Below the pieces are notes generated by a model. The model searched no databases. It was given only the letters and a program-made list of their open reading frames with translations, and was not told the origin of the DNA. A DNA stretch of 64,000 nt from NCBI GenBank assembly GCA_026874595.1, contig CM049315.1, positions 18,067,664-18,131,663 of the forward strand, written 5' to 3'. This stretch comes from Sipunculus nudus. Taxonomy: Eukaryota > Annelida > Sipuncula > Golfingiida > Sipunculidae. Below, piece after piece: positions 26,481-38,888 of this stretch. Positions within the stretch are counted from its first letter, which is position 1, and every line of letters begins with the position of its first letter. A program made the position numbers and the translations under genes.

Positions 26481-27565
26481 ACAGGTGGACAGCAGGAAGT
26501 GAAATGGACTATAGTCCGGCGAACGGACCAGTGGAAACACGCTTAACGAACCCCTCCCCCTATCCGTGTCCCTATCCGTATCCGGACAAGTGGAAACACA
26601 GATTTAGGAGTGTAGGAATAGAGATGACGTCATAATAGGCGTTACGCACAAAAGAGGCACCCATAAACTATCGGCATTTAATGATAAAGAGCTGCCGACA
26701 CCTTTTTACAGTGATCCTTGCATGCGTCACGTGCATGCGCTTAACTGTTACGTCACACATAGGTAATGGCCGAATCCATGAATGACAAATAGCTTACTGC
26801 AAACGCCATGAATCACAGATATATAGACAAGTCCACCGGACCGTAAAGTGAATAATATTTATATCTTAACCAGGTATGATACAAAAACAAGCATTTTTCT
26901 CTTTCTGCTATTGGTTTAAGTTTTGTTTGGCCAGTTTGTCTCACGAAAAAGTAATCGTGATAAAACTGGTGTGCAGGGGCAGTGGAACGGATTATAAAGA
27001 TCTCAATGTAAACTTCCATATTTTAGGATAAAAAAATTACAATTGTTCAATGAGTACGCGCTCCCTATTATCGGGGGGGGGGGGAGTCTTAAATTGCACC
27101 TTTACCACGCATTGGAAGCGCCACCGGGTCAAATTTATTTTTTAAACCAAGACAATTACTTTTTCTCCATATAAAAAAATGCTGCAACCCGTCGACAACT
27201 TTATGTCAGCACTCGCTCTCCAGTCCCATGCAGGTTGTTATATAGTGGCTACATCAGGAAGCGGATTAAATGCTTCGTTTGATTACTGACATGCTTAATA
27301 GCGAATTCCTTAATTTAAACGATTAAAGTATCTGTAAGCAATATTTTGCAAAGTCTCACCTGTGTATTTTGTCGAAAATTTCTCGGCAGCTGACCTTAAG
27401 CATGAAAAACGTGATATTGCAAGGGAATCCATTTCGCGTTGTTTATTACATGTTGGCCACGCTAATTTGTGACGTCATGTAATACTTGTGACGTCAATAG
27501 GCTGTTCAGATAGAACTTGGTGTTTTCCCTTAGATATCCCTTTACTGGTGTGGCACTGTTTGTCC

Positions 27566-27712
27566 TGACACAGGCACTTGAATTGCTATAAGTGTATATT
27601 TCGGTTAAGTTTGTCACTTTTCTTGGTCATTTCCTTACAACTATTACTTATCTGACAGTTTCCTAGCGTTTTTCGCACTATATGGTCCATCTCTTTATTA
27701 TTTAAGTAAATA
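27566..27712 (+). repeat. Dispersed repeat R2, copy 2
   Basis: Direct-orientation partner of 18926-19070. The similarity ends abruptly on both sides, so it is probably a short interspersed element fragment. Confidence 0.65.
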
Positions 27713-29543
27713 TCATATGGCACAACAGATGCAAAAATAAACCGCTGGTTCTGCCGAATGTTGTTTCAAGACGTTCGTCTGAAGGTAGAAAAAGCTGAAA
27801 TATGAAAGGCGGGGATGTTGAGTGTCTTTTCTCTTCAGAAGCGGACTGGGTCTTGAACCGGCCCGGGGTACACAGTCGGCTATCAGGTTGGACAAGAAAT
27901 GTCGAGGTGTGGAAGAAGTGCAGATAGTTAGGAAATATAAAGCCTTAATGGGCGATAATTTCGAGAAGAATTTTAATCATTGATTCTGTCAGCCATTATA
28001 CGACGCTAATATATTTGTTAAACAATTCTTCTAATAATCCTCCTCAGGTTCACGAATATAAAGGATTTCCCCGTTTCGGGCACAGTCACGTTCGAGGCCA
28101 TTCACCTACTACTCTCATACGTCTAACATATGACAACACAATTAAAACCAGTGATTTACCTTTCTTTTCTGTAGATTGTGTGTGACTTCTGACTGACACT
28201 GCCTACATTTTAATGAACTGATAACGCTCTTATAACGCCTCTGTGATGAATGTAAGTGCTTGTTCATATACGAGCTGTTAGTTAACACGGCAATGTTGAC
28301 ACACAGAAAACCCATGTATCTTAAGGTGTTGTTGCATATGTGCAGAAGTTTAAAGGTCACTAGTTGCAAAAATGGACTTGGCAAAACTCCGGTTCGTAGA
28401 GATGTCCTTGATGAATGGATGTCATAATGGATGTCAGATATCAAAAAGGCCTTTTAAACAGTCATATCTATATTGTTTTGAAATGGGGGGGGGGGGGGGT
28501 CAATTAACATCGGCACATTTTGCTGGGGTACTTCCATCTTTCTATAAGGAAGGACCCGGGATACTAAATTTAAATTTCATCCTTATACCGAGGATGACAT
28601 TTTAAATAAAAATAAAACTTGAATATATATTCTAATTCCAGACTGAATCAGCACTACAACTTTTTACTTAATTAATAAACCTGGTACCCAGAAATGAAAA
28701 TATCATGTATAAGGCTGACTTCTTCTGAACACAGAGACATTTTCAGTCATCATTAATAGTCATTCTTTGACATATGCATGCAACATCTAAAAAAAACCCG
28801 TTGTTATGTGTGTGTGTGGGGGGGGGGGGGGGCAAATTGTGCCTATGTTACAAAAAAGAGGGTGTGATTTATCTCTGCTCTGAGTTAACTTTTAACTGAG
28901 TTACGTTATCTTCATACTGTCAAGTCTGTGGCAGCTGCTTTTTCACAGACCTTGATTCAGCGACCCGTTCTGGCGTATGTTTCATGAATAACTTGGAATA
29001 AGCATTCTAAGGAATACAGGCCCACGGGGTCGGGTTTTAATGTGGGGTCCTCCGCAACCTGTGTTTGGATTCACTTATTCGGCCCATATAATATTGCCAT
29101 ATTTTTTAATCGGGCATAGGTAACTGCCCATTAGTGTAGCCTATATTCCTGGTAGTCCTTCCAGGATCCTGATCATGAGCCTGACCCACACCAAAATCTA
29201 ACTGATTCTTCATTGGCCCATTCACGAGGTGCCCTGAAAATTTCATGGGATTCCGTTCATGATTGCGCTAGTCATGTGGTGAAAACACACACACGAACAA
29301 GAAAGAACGCATGCCCTCCTGGCGGAGGCAATAAACAAGACAACTGAACCAATCAAATGACTCGAGTACGCTTGTTCTACGCGGATGTCTGGTGTAATCT
29401 TTCGATTTTTTAACATTGCCGGGAAGGCATTGAAATTCTAACCCATAACAAATATGAACATTAAAGTCTGTCCTTTTCTGGTACGTGTTATTCTTCAGAC
29501 GGCTTGTTAACAATATATTGTTTACACCATATATTACCCGTTC

Positions 29544-29792
29544 TTGCGCTTAGACTGGTCCACAGGTACACGCCGCGAACTGGTTGACAATGGGCCGAGT
29601 TTACCACCTGCATACACAAAGTTGGTGTACAATCTGATAGATGACAATGTGATAGACCTTTCGCAAAATTGTGTCGAATTCCTGAAGATTTATGGGAACA
29701 GATTGAAAATATCCCCTTGGGACACTTCGCATCGTTCCCTATACTTCAAGACCATGAACGTGCGTTTCCGTAACCGTAGTAGAATTGTGTGA
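29544..29792 (+). CDS. Weak candidate coding frame, 82 codons, unrecognised
   Basis: The open frame has a soluble-protein-like composition (for example LVDNGPSLPPAYTKLVYNLI and SQNCVEFLKIYGN). It is preceded by an acceptor-like cttgcgcttag just before the first codons. There is no family match I can name, no neighbouring exon and no polyadenylation support. It could be a terminal exon, a decayed element gene or chance. Confidence 0.25.
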   Translation: MRLDWSTGTRRELVDNGPSLPPAYTKLVYNLIDDNVIDLSQNCVEFLKIYGNRLKISPWDTSHRSLYFKTMNVRFRNRSRIV

Positions 29793-30239
29793 CAACGACT
29801 TAGTGCCACCACCATCAGTGCCACCATCTGTATTTCGGCCAGATTTTTGTGGGACAGGCTGTCTACTTGTGGGTTGACATGGACCCTTTAATTGTGAGTC
29901 AATTACCCAGAGTCATAAAGGTTTGAGGAGAAAGAATATTGAATAGTTTGGTTAGAGCTTGTTGGCTCTATCCATTTTGCCAGGTGTTATTTTAAAAAAT
30001 ATATTCATTTTTTTGTATGTCTAACATAATCTCGAACAAAACTGACCGTGTTGGTCTATTATGTTTTTAATCTTTGACCAGTAAAAGACATGGTACCCAA
30101 ATGCTTTTAAAGGACTGATTGCATGGAGGGTTCATTTTTAGCTCAGCTGACTGAAAGTCATCTGAGCTATAGCGATCACTCTTTGTCCGTCGTCCGTCTG
30201 TCCGTCTGTCCGTCTGTCCGTCCGTTAACCAGGCACAAA

Positions 30240-33205
30240 TCGTAACCGCTGGACCTAGAACCTTGTAACTTGGGATTCTGAGAGGTCCATAAAAAATCTC
30301 CTTGGAAACCAGAAATTAGGTCTCTGTTACCCATATCCTTCGAGCTATGTGGCCCCAAAGTACCCCCCAGAAAAGTCAAAAATTTCATACAAAAACTTCA
30401 ATATCTCATTAACTACTTGACTGATGGTCATGATTTTTGGCATACATATTGATCATGAGATGTTACATCACTTCCTGCAGACTGGTGGCGCCACCTGTAT
30501 TTTTCGATTTTTTACGAACTTTTTCTCTATTTTTGAGACCTTTAAAAATGTGAGCATCTGTTAACAAGGCACAAATCATAAAGACTGGACTTAGAATCTT
30601 AATTCTTGACACACTGAGAGGTCCATGAAAAATCTCCTTGGAAACCAGAAATTAGGTCTCTGTTACCCATATCCTTTGAGCTATGGGGCCCCAAAGTACC
30701 CCCCAGAATAGTAAAAAATTTCATACAAAAACTTCAATATCTCAATAACTACATCACTGATGGTCTTCATTTTTGGCATACATATTGATCATGAGATGTT
30801 CAATCAGTTCCTGCAGACTGGTGGCGCCACCTGTACTGTTTGATTTTTTACGATTTTTTCCTCTATTTTTGAGACCTTTGAGGATGCTGTCATCTGTTAG
30901 CGTGGCACAAATCGTAACGACTGGACCTAGAATCTTCATTTTCGACACACTGGGAGACCTATGAAAAGTCTCCATGGAAACCAGAAATTAGGTCTCTGTT
31001 ACCCATATCCTTCGAGCTATGGGGCCCAAAATTACCCCCCAGAATAGTCAAAAATTTCATACAAAAACTTCAATATCTCATTAACTACATCACTGATGGT
31101 CATGATTTTCGACATACATATTGATCATGAGATGTTTCATCAGTTTGTGCAGACTGGTGGCGCCACCTGTATTTTTCAATGTTCACGAATTGTTTTCTCC
31201 ATTTTTGAGACCTTTAAGGATGAAGTTATCTGTCAACAGGGTACAAATCGTAACGACTGGACCTAGAATCTTCGTTCTTGACACACAGGGAGACCCATGA
31301 TAAGTCTCCATGGAAACCTGAAATTTGGTCTCTGTTACCCATATCCTTCGAGCTATGGGGCCCCAAAGTACCCCCCAGAAAAGTCAAAAATTTCATACAA
31401 AAACTTCAATATCTCATTAACTACTTGACTGATGGTCATGATTTTTGACATACATATTGATCATGAGATGTTACATCACTTCCTGCAGACTGGTGGCGCC
31501 ACCTGTATTTTTCGATTTTTTACGAATTTTTTTCTCTATTTTTGAGACCTTTAAATATGTGAACATCTGTTAACAAGGCACAAATCATAAAGACTGGACT
31601 TAGAATCTTAATTCTTGACACACTGAGAGGTCCACGAAAAATCTCCTTGGAAACCAGAAATTAGGTCTCTGTTACCCATATCCTTTGAGCTATGGGGCCC
31701 CAAAGTACCCCCCAGAATAGTAAAAAATTTCATACAAAAACTTCAATATCTCAATAACTACATCACTGATGGTCTTCATTTTTGGCATACATATTGATCA
31801 TGAGATGTTCGATCAGTTCCTGCAGACTGGTGGCGCCACCTGTACTGTTTGATTTTTTACGATTTTTTCCTCTATTTTTGAGACCTTTGAGGATGCTGTC
31901 ATCTGTTAGCGTGGCACAAATCGTAACGACTGGACCTAGAATCTTCATTTTCGACACACTGAGAGACCTATGAAAAGTCTCCATGGAAACCAGAAATTAG
32001 GTCTCTGTTACCCATATCCTTCGAGCTATGGGGCCCAAAATTACCCCCCAGAATAGTCAAAAATTTCATACAAAACTTCAATATCTCATTAACTACATCA
32101 CTGATGGTCATGATTTTCGACATACATATTGATCATGAGATGTTTCATCAGTTTGTGCAGACTGGTGGCGCCACCTGTATTTTTCATTGTTCACGAATTG
32201 TTTTCTCCATTTTTGAGACCTTTAAGGATGTAGTTATCTGTCAACAGGGTACAAATCGTAACGACTGGACCTAGAATCTTCGTTCTTGATACACAGGGAG
32301 ACCCATGATAAGTCTCCATGGAAACCTGAAATTTGGTCTCTGTTACCCATATCCTTTGAGCTATGGCACTCCAAAGTACAGCTCAGAATAATGGAAAATT
32401 TGATACAAAAGCTAAAGTATCTGAACAACTAATGCAGAGATAACCATAATTGTTTGCATGGATATTGATCATGGAGTGTTTCATAAGTTTCTGCAGACTG
32501 GTGGCACCACCTGTATTTGTTCGGTTTTTTTTTACGAAATTTTTCTGTATTTTTGAGACCTTTAAAGATATGAACATCTGTTAACAGGGCACAAATCATA
32601 AAAACTGGACCAAGAATCTTCATTCTTGACACACAGGGAGACCCATGAAAAGTCTCCATGGAAACTTGAAATTAGGTCTCTGTTACCCATATTCTTTAAG
32701 CTGTATGGGTCCAAAATACCCCCCCCCCCCCCCAGAATAATGGAAAATTTGATACAAAAACTGCAGTATTTCAATAACTACAACACTGATGGTCATGATT
32801 TTTGGCATACATATTGATCATGAGCTGTTCCATCAGTTTCTGCAGACTGGGTGTGCCACCTCTATTTATTTTCAAATTTTTACAAATTTTTTTCTTTTTT
32901 TGAGACCTTTAAAGATGTGGTTATCTGTCAACAGGGTACAAATCGCAACAACTGGACCTAGAATCTTCATTCTTGTCATGCAAGGAGGCCCATGAAAGGT
33001 GCCTGTGGAAACTTGAAATTAGGTCTCTGTTACCCATATCCTTCAAGCTATAGGACTCCGAAGTATCCCTCAGAATAACGGACAATTTGATACAAAAACT
33101 GAAGTATCTGAACAACTAATGCAGAGATCACCATGATTTTTTGCATGGATATTGACCATTAAGTGTTTTTATTAGTTTCTGCAGACTGATGGAGCCACCT
33201 GTATT
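30240..33205. repeat. Satellite-like tandem array, about 337-bp monomer with 1009-bp trimer
   Basis: The palindromic landmark tggcgccacc, or a decayed form, recurs at about 30484, 30821, 31157, 31493, 31830, 32166, 32501, 32850 and 33190, with spacing 335-348 bp. Units also share gaccttta, 'ctggacctagaatctt' and 'ggtctctgttacccatat'. Sequence at about 30480-31250 recurs almost identically 1009 bp later, including two inverted 73-codon open frames at 30754-30975 and 31763-31984 that differ at one residue. The rightmost units are more diverged. Confidence 0.9.
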
Positions 33206-33208
33206 TTT

Positions 33209-34372
33209 GTATCCGCCAAAACGAAGTTTTGCGGATACTATGTTTTTGACCGAGTTCCTCCGCCGCGGCGGCGTTCGTTTCCAGAGAGCTCCTCGGAGAC
33301 TAATGGACCGATTTTTCCCAAACTTACACCTATTATCGGGTCACATGTGAACTGGTGCCTAACCAATTTGCATTGACCTCTGACCTTTCCTCTCTATCCA
33401 GTGTCCATTTGTGGGTCTGTTTCCACTCATAAACCCTCATATCTCGGGAACCGTTTGACCGATCAGGAAATAAAATTGATACAAATGTAGCCCTTGGATT
33501 GCTTTATAACATACACAAAAAATGGTGGCGCCACCTGTAACCATGTTTGCACAGTGTCCATCTGTTCATCTGCCTTTGGTTAAAATCACTCATATCTCTG
33601 CAGTGAATTCACTAATTCACCTGAAATTCGTCATGTGTATACATCCAGGATAGCTTTCTTGATTTTATGAAGGTGGCGCCACCTACGTTCACTTTCACGC
33701 TGATGACATCCAAGCTTATATCTCGGGAACCGTTTGACCGATCAGGAAATAAAATTTATACAAATGTAGCCCTTTGATAGCTCTGTTACATACACAAAAA
33801 ATGGTGGCGCCACCTGTAACAATGTTTGCACAGCGTCTGTCTGTTAGTCTGCCGTGGCCTAAAATTACTCATTTCTCTGTAGTGGTTCAACATAACTGCC
33901 TAAAATTTTGCAGGTTTATACATCGTGGACAGCTTTCTTGATTTATGACAGGTGGCGCCACCTACATTCAAGTTAACGCTGGACACATCCAAGCTCATAT
34001 CTCAGGAACCATTTGACCGATTGGGCCAAAATTGTGCATGTGTTTAGATCTCACATAGGTCTTTATCATACACAAAACTGGAGGGGTTACCTGCAAAGAT
34101 TTTTGCACAGTGTTTGTCTGCCATGGGCAAAAATCGCTCATATACATGTAGTGGTTTGACTTTTCTGCCTAAAATTTTGCATGTGTATACAACTTGGACA
34201 GCTTTCTGGATTTGTGGTAGGTGGCACAACCTACATAAACATTTAGGCTGCAGACATCCATGCTAATATGCAACATACCTCACTCTATTTCCCCTTGCCA
34301 CTCAATCCATGCCTCACTATCCAATTTTGGCAGATACATGTAGTCACTTGTCGGTTACCCGTATTCTAGTTT
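33209..34372 (-). mobile_element. F2 family element, complete copy nested in F1
   Basis: On the minus strand the 5' end is at about 34372 (actagaatacgggtaaccga ... catgtatctgcc). The 3' end is a hairpin at 33210-33238, whose arms tatccgcc and ggcggata (gcggata on the imperfect side) flank an aaaacgaagtttt stem. The 5' copies elsewhere carry tatccgcc/tatcccgcc, the inverse of the hairpin arm. The core has four half-units of about 130-150 bp with the ggtggcgccacc palindrome near 33523, 33671, 33802 and 33950. Confidence 0.75.
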
Positions 34373-34553
34373 TAAAAGTTTACACATTTTTCTCTATTTT
34401 TGAGATATATAAATACAGACTAAATCTTGGCCTGTTGGTTAATCTGTTTGATGCTTCAGTTGAATGGGTATATACTACCATTCTGATGATAAAATTTCCT
34501 TTTGCAAATCTCTTCCCAGTCAGCTGAGCGTCATGACCCATGGGTCACTTGTT

Positions 34554-36689
34554 ACTACACTGCATCCAGGCCAGAATTGTGTTAATAGGAGTTAGACACT
34601 GTGTAAGTATATCAAAATTTAGATATTAAGTCATTCCACAAAGAGGCAAAAATCTCATTGTTTAAAAGATTTTGTTTAGGCACATTTGATTAATGTCCGT
34701 TTCCAACCATATATGATTGTGCTGTCCTCTGGTGGTTAAAGAGAATACTAAAACTATAACTAGACTGTTTGGTGAGTTTGTTAGAGGTCTTTGCAATCGC
34801 CGCTTGGAACATTAAAGTGAAATATCTCAGGATTTAGGTGAAAGTATGGGAAGTGCCCCCCCCCCCCCACTCCACCCCACCCCTTAGGGCATAATTGGCA
34901 TCATTCCTGATAGTTTAAGACTCAAAACGTGCATATCCGAGGTGAGGCAATGGATAAAAGTTATAATACAAATATAATACAGATTTCAGTTATTTTGTTA
35001 CCAGTATTTAAATTTCCACTTAACCTATGCCACATGACCATGCACGTTTCCTTTAATCATTGAAGAATTAACGCAAATGGAATAAAGGACAAATACATAC
35101 AAAAGTAAAAAGCTGATATTTGATAGTCTAAAATAAAATTACTATTGAGCTAACGCCTTTTCTTTTTAGGAAATTGTATGAATTACATAAAATGTGCACC
35201 TTGTTGAGCCAAATTGTGTTCACCAAGACGAAAATGTTCATAGGTTTACCTATATAGAAATCACACGAAACACTCAGGAAAGGTCAGAAAAACAGTGACA
35301 AACCGTGATAATCAATGTATCTATATACTCCTGTGGAACTCAGCCAATATTGCCAAGGGTGTAAATGGAAATGCTATCTGTGGATTAACTGACTGGGTCT
35401 AATTAGGAGTCCCCCCTTGATACCTCTCATTATTATTTTGTCATCTAAAAAAATATTATTTCGTTGGCTAAAAATATAATTTCATCTTGAAATATTATAC
35501 TGTTATCTCGAAATATTATCGCGAGATCATGAACCAGTTAAATGTATCCATTTACGGGACTTTGTTGTTACAGCTTTTTGTACCAACGTTATCACGTAAA
35601 ATAATATATCAGATATATTAATATTAGCATTATACTGCATGTCCCCGTTGTTATAAAACATATCGCCTATTTGATTCAAGGTTATACGCATGCATGTTAA
35701 ATTCTATAGGAAAATTACTTTTTTGTTTTGCATAATTACAATCCAGAAGTTCGTAAGTTTGCTTTTATGGTAAAGATATCTTTTTGTATACCTTTCGATT
35801 TTCTAATTAAGGCCTCTGACTAATTTAAGCCTGTAACAGGAGAAAACAGCAATCACGGTTTCTCTATATTGATATAAATTGTGCACTTTATAGACGTTAT
35901 CGTGAAATTCAACAAATAACTTGTAAGATGAAATTTTATGATAATTCCACTAAAAAATAGCTGAATGCGAAAAGGTCACGCGGGATTGCACCGAGATCTC
36001 GTTGAAGTCTAACTTTAAAGACCACAATAGAATAAACAGACAAGTGTTGTTCTTAAGAGGGGGTACGTGACCCTTCCTAGAGGAGATTTATAAGGGAAAT
36101 TGTGTTTTGCAATAATAAAAAATATGATTTCACCAATGGGAACCGTGCCCAAGGAAGTTTGAGGCCGAAAACCGATACTCGACAGTTTGCCAGACACTCA
36201 CAAAAGGTCACAGGATTACACTGGACTTTCTGTAATGACGAAACAAACTATATTTTTTACACAAAATTAGCTCGAGCCTCTCCTATAATTAATATTTCGT
36301 AGACAGTCACATAGAATAACATGCATGATTGAGAGGAAAGGCTGTTCTTGGTGGCATATCCAGATGACATGTGCATTGGAAATCACTTGAAGAATACAAC
36401 AATTAATAGAGGATTTCATCAAGTTTCCAGTGACTGTTTTCGGATTTGAAGTCAATTTTAAGGAAATTTTCCACCGTTCACGTCTCATATTTGCAGGTAT
36501 GAAAATTGACAATATGTGGACAAATGGCTTTACAAACAAATAAGTAACATGCGATTCAGATTGAACTGCTAGACGTTATTAACAAGAAACGCATAAAAAT
36601 CGCATGCTTCAGACTGTGAAAAACTCATTTTCGCTGCAAATTTCGTCCATGTAAGTGGTTTACGTACTTAATCGGCGACTGCCTAGATA
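34554..36689. other. Intergenic sequence, nothing recognised
   Basis: AT-rich, with a C13 run at 34856-34868 and no convincing coding frame or repeat ends. Confidence 0.45.
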
Positions 36690-37010
36690 GTCTGAAGAAG
36701 CTGACCATGCCTCACCACACAGGGTATATGGAGAACTGCGGGAGGACATTAAATGGTGGCATGATTTCATGCAGGATTTCACCAAAGTTTTTGTGGACGG
36801 CAGACCAGTCACAGACATCGCTAGCGATCCTTGCATTCAGCTGGTGTTATTTTGAAATGGTGATCCCACTATTGCGAAACTACACATACAAGCTACAACG
36901 AGGCTGCAATTGCTGCGATATCAGTTTTGTGGCGGGAAAAACCCTGGTTGTACAAACTGGCAATACACGGACCTATGCAGGAATTAACAAATGTCACTGC
37001 ATGTGACATA
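36690..37010 (+). pseudogene. Retroelement RT/RNase H region relic (DIRS- or Ty3-like)
   Basis: A frame starting near 36727 reads GELREDIKWWHDFMQDF, then DGRPVTDIASDPC. This resembles the junction after the reverse transcriptase where elements of the DIRS/Ty3 type have an (R/K)xDLxWW segment followed by the first RNase H strand with its TD(A/S) aspartate. A stop follows LVLF, and a WQYTDL-like continuation is found in another frame about 40 codons later. An upstream piece (DSLKKLTMPHH) lies in yet another frame. Stops and shifts show it is dead. No long terminal repeats or integrase were found nearby. Confidence 0.5.
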
Positions 37011-38695
37011 ATTTCAAGTTTCCAGAACAAATTACAAAATAAAAAAAAATTTCTGTGAGGTTCTAGCGACAGCCTGTCACCCTAAACGTCGATTTTTGAT
37101 GAACTGAAGACGATGGGTCTGGCCCTATCAGTTTATTTCAAAGGCCTGAGTGTCATGTTGTCATGGCTAGTGGGGTTCATGCTAATACTGAGGCTGCTAC
37201 AGTAGCTTTATTAATTTACAGTCATAACAAGTTCTTAAATACAACTGATAATCAACATATCATCGTTGAACTTCTTATTTCATATCAAAAATGCGATCTT
37301 TGTTATTTTCGGAAACTTTTATAAATGGTGTGGTATGATAAATAAAAAGATGTTTCTAAAAAATAAATAATTTAATACAAAATGTACAGTTAAAACGGCG
37401 ATACACAGATCCAACAAAAGTCAACATTGATGCTTCATGCACACAGGACAAAAACGAAAATGGCCAGGCAAGCTTTTTGGCCATGTATCTATATCTAATA
37501 TAAAGGGAAATAAGTGTGTGCGAGTGTGTGTGTCTTGGTAGATGTGCAGGCGTTCTCGGCTGCATGGTCGTTAACTACTCGGTATTCTTCTGTTCTGAGG
37601 GAAATATTCAGCCATATATACCCATGTCACAGTGTAAAGAAGCAGTTTACAAGAGGATTTGATATGCTTCGTGCACTTCTGTATTGTACGGCTGTGTTTT
37701 CTTGTTCAGCCTTTTCATCCACTGACAACACAAATATACAATAAGCAATATATGCAAAAAAGGCCTACGGTGTTACTGAATAACCAGAGCCACAGTTACA
37801 CTTATAACACTGTTATACAAATGTCCGGTATACACGGTCAGGTACAACACATAAGTAACTGTTAATATACACTTCCTGTGATCCAGAGCATAAGAAAAAA
37901 ATATCCGGGCCTTGGAAAGGACATCATTTTCCTTCGTATTAAGTACCGCTTAGCTCGAATGGCATGACTAGTACGGTACCGGCAGTGTCCAAAATGTTAT
38001 ATGAGTTCTATCAAATACTATGCAGCTATACCAGATATTCGCATTAATAACCTGTAGAGCAGTCTATTCCGTTAATGCATAGACAAAACATTTTCCCGAG
38101 GTTTATTTTTTTTTTAATATTTTTGTTGTAATTTTTGTCGATGCAGTTACTTGTGCAATAATATATCCGTGCCCGGGGCAGTGTTTAATGCAGCAGTTTC
38201 TTACTCAGTTTCTTATTCTCAGCTGGTGACTGGTTCTGTTTGGGTTTACACTGTCAGATGAACAAGCAGTATAAAATGCGACATGGTACGATTTCCCGAC
38301 AAAACACCAGGGGAAATATGATGGTGTTAGGAAGGTTAGTTCCATTTCAGATGGCTGCCTGGTGATAATCTATAGCACGACTATCAGAATAAGATAGTAG
38401 TACAAAGAGAGCTTCCACACTCCTAATGAACAGGAGAAAAAAATCCATCACATTAAGAGATGCATCTGCCCAGATCACATATATTTTGTTATGCTGTATA
38501 GATATATTCACATTACAACAGACATGGGCCGTTAGGATTGCAACCGTTCGACTAACGGCCTTCTGATTCTGCAAACCTATCCACAGATCTATCTGTCACT
38601 CGAAAGCATCACGAATCACGCATGTAAAAGCCATACATCTTGACAGCTTTAACATGGTGTCCACAGGTGATGTCTATAGTATCGAGTAATGACCA
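37011..38695. other. Downstream flank of the receptor gene, nothing recognised
   Basis: AT-rich sequence past the likely polyadenylation site of the minus-strand receptor gene. No frame or repeat could be supported. Confidence 0.45.
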
Positions 38696-38701
38696 TTTAT
38701 T
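38696..38701 (-). promoter_or_regulatory. Candidate poly(A) signal (AATAAA) of the receptor gene
   Basis: AATAAA on the minus strand, about 190 bases after the TGA stop at 38891-38889. It would give a short 3' untranslated region. Other AATAAA-like motifs occur further downstream, so alternative ends are possible. Confidence 0.5.
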
Positions 38702-38888
38702 TAGTCCTGCTTTAAAGAACTGGCATTGGATACATTCCTCTCCGTCCCATTCCACATGTGACACACGACAGTTGGTGTCAGATCGAAGGCGGACATTCAT
38801 GCCGCCCGGTTACAGTGACAACACCCTTGCTGGTTCACTGATTTTGTATCAACTTGTTCTTCCCGAACCGTTACGGTTTAATATTACC

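Larger units (their letters stand above)
26481..30134. other. Intergenic sequence with scattered repeat pieces, no clear gene
   Basis: Contains R2 copy 2, three poly-G runs and one weak reading-frame candidate (29544-29792). Around 26500-26600 short phrases such as agtggaaacac recur in a GC-richer stretch that may be another MITE. Nothing else could be supported. Confidence 0.4.
30135..34553 (-). mobile_element. F1 family element in reverse orientation, carrying a satellite core and a nested F2
   Basis: On the minus strand the 5' end lies near 34553 (gtgacccatgggtcatgacg, then ctcagctgact). The 3' end lies near 30135: a GACGG/GACAGACGG microsatellite about 30180-30225 followed by the hairpin at 30140-30168. 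The core consists of about eight 337-bp units (30240-33205) unrelated to the 675-bp core of the other long F1 copy. An F2 copy interrupts the core at 33209-34372; unit sequence resumes on the far side (tttttctctatttttgagat), showing a nested insertion. Confidence 0.75.

Noticed and set aside
30754-31984. Two nearly identical 73-codon frames, and a matching 63-codon pair on the other strand
   Set aside because: They are conserved only because they lie in duplicated satellite units. Other monomers break the frames and no protein family is suggested.
38609-38800. 63-codon minus-strand frame just downstream of the receptor stop
   Set aside because: It lies in the probable 3' untranslated region, has no splice acceptor in frame and matches no family I know.
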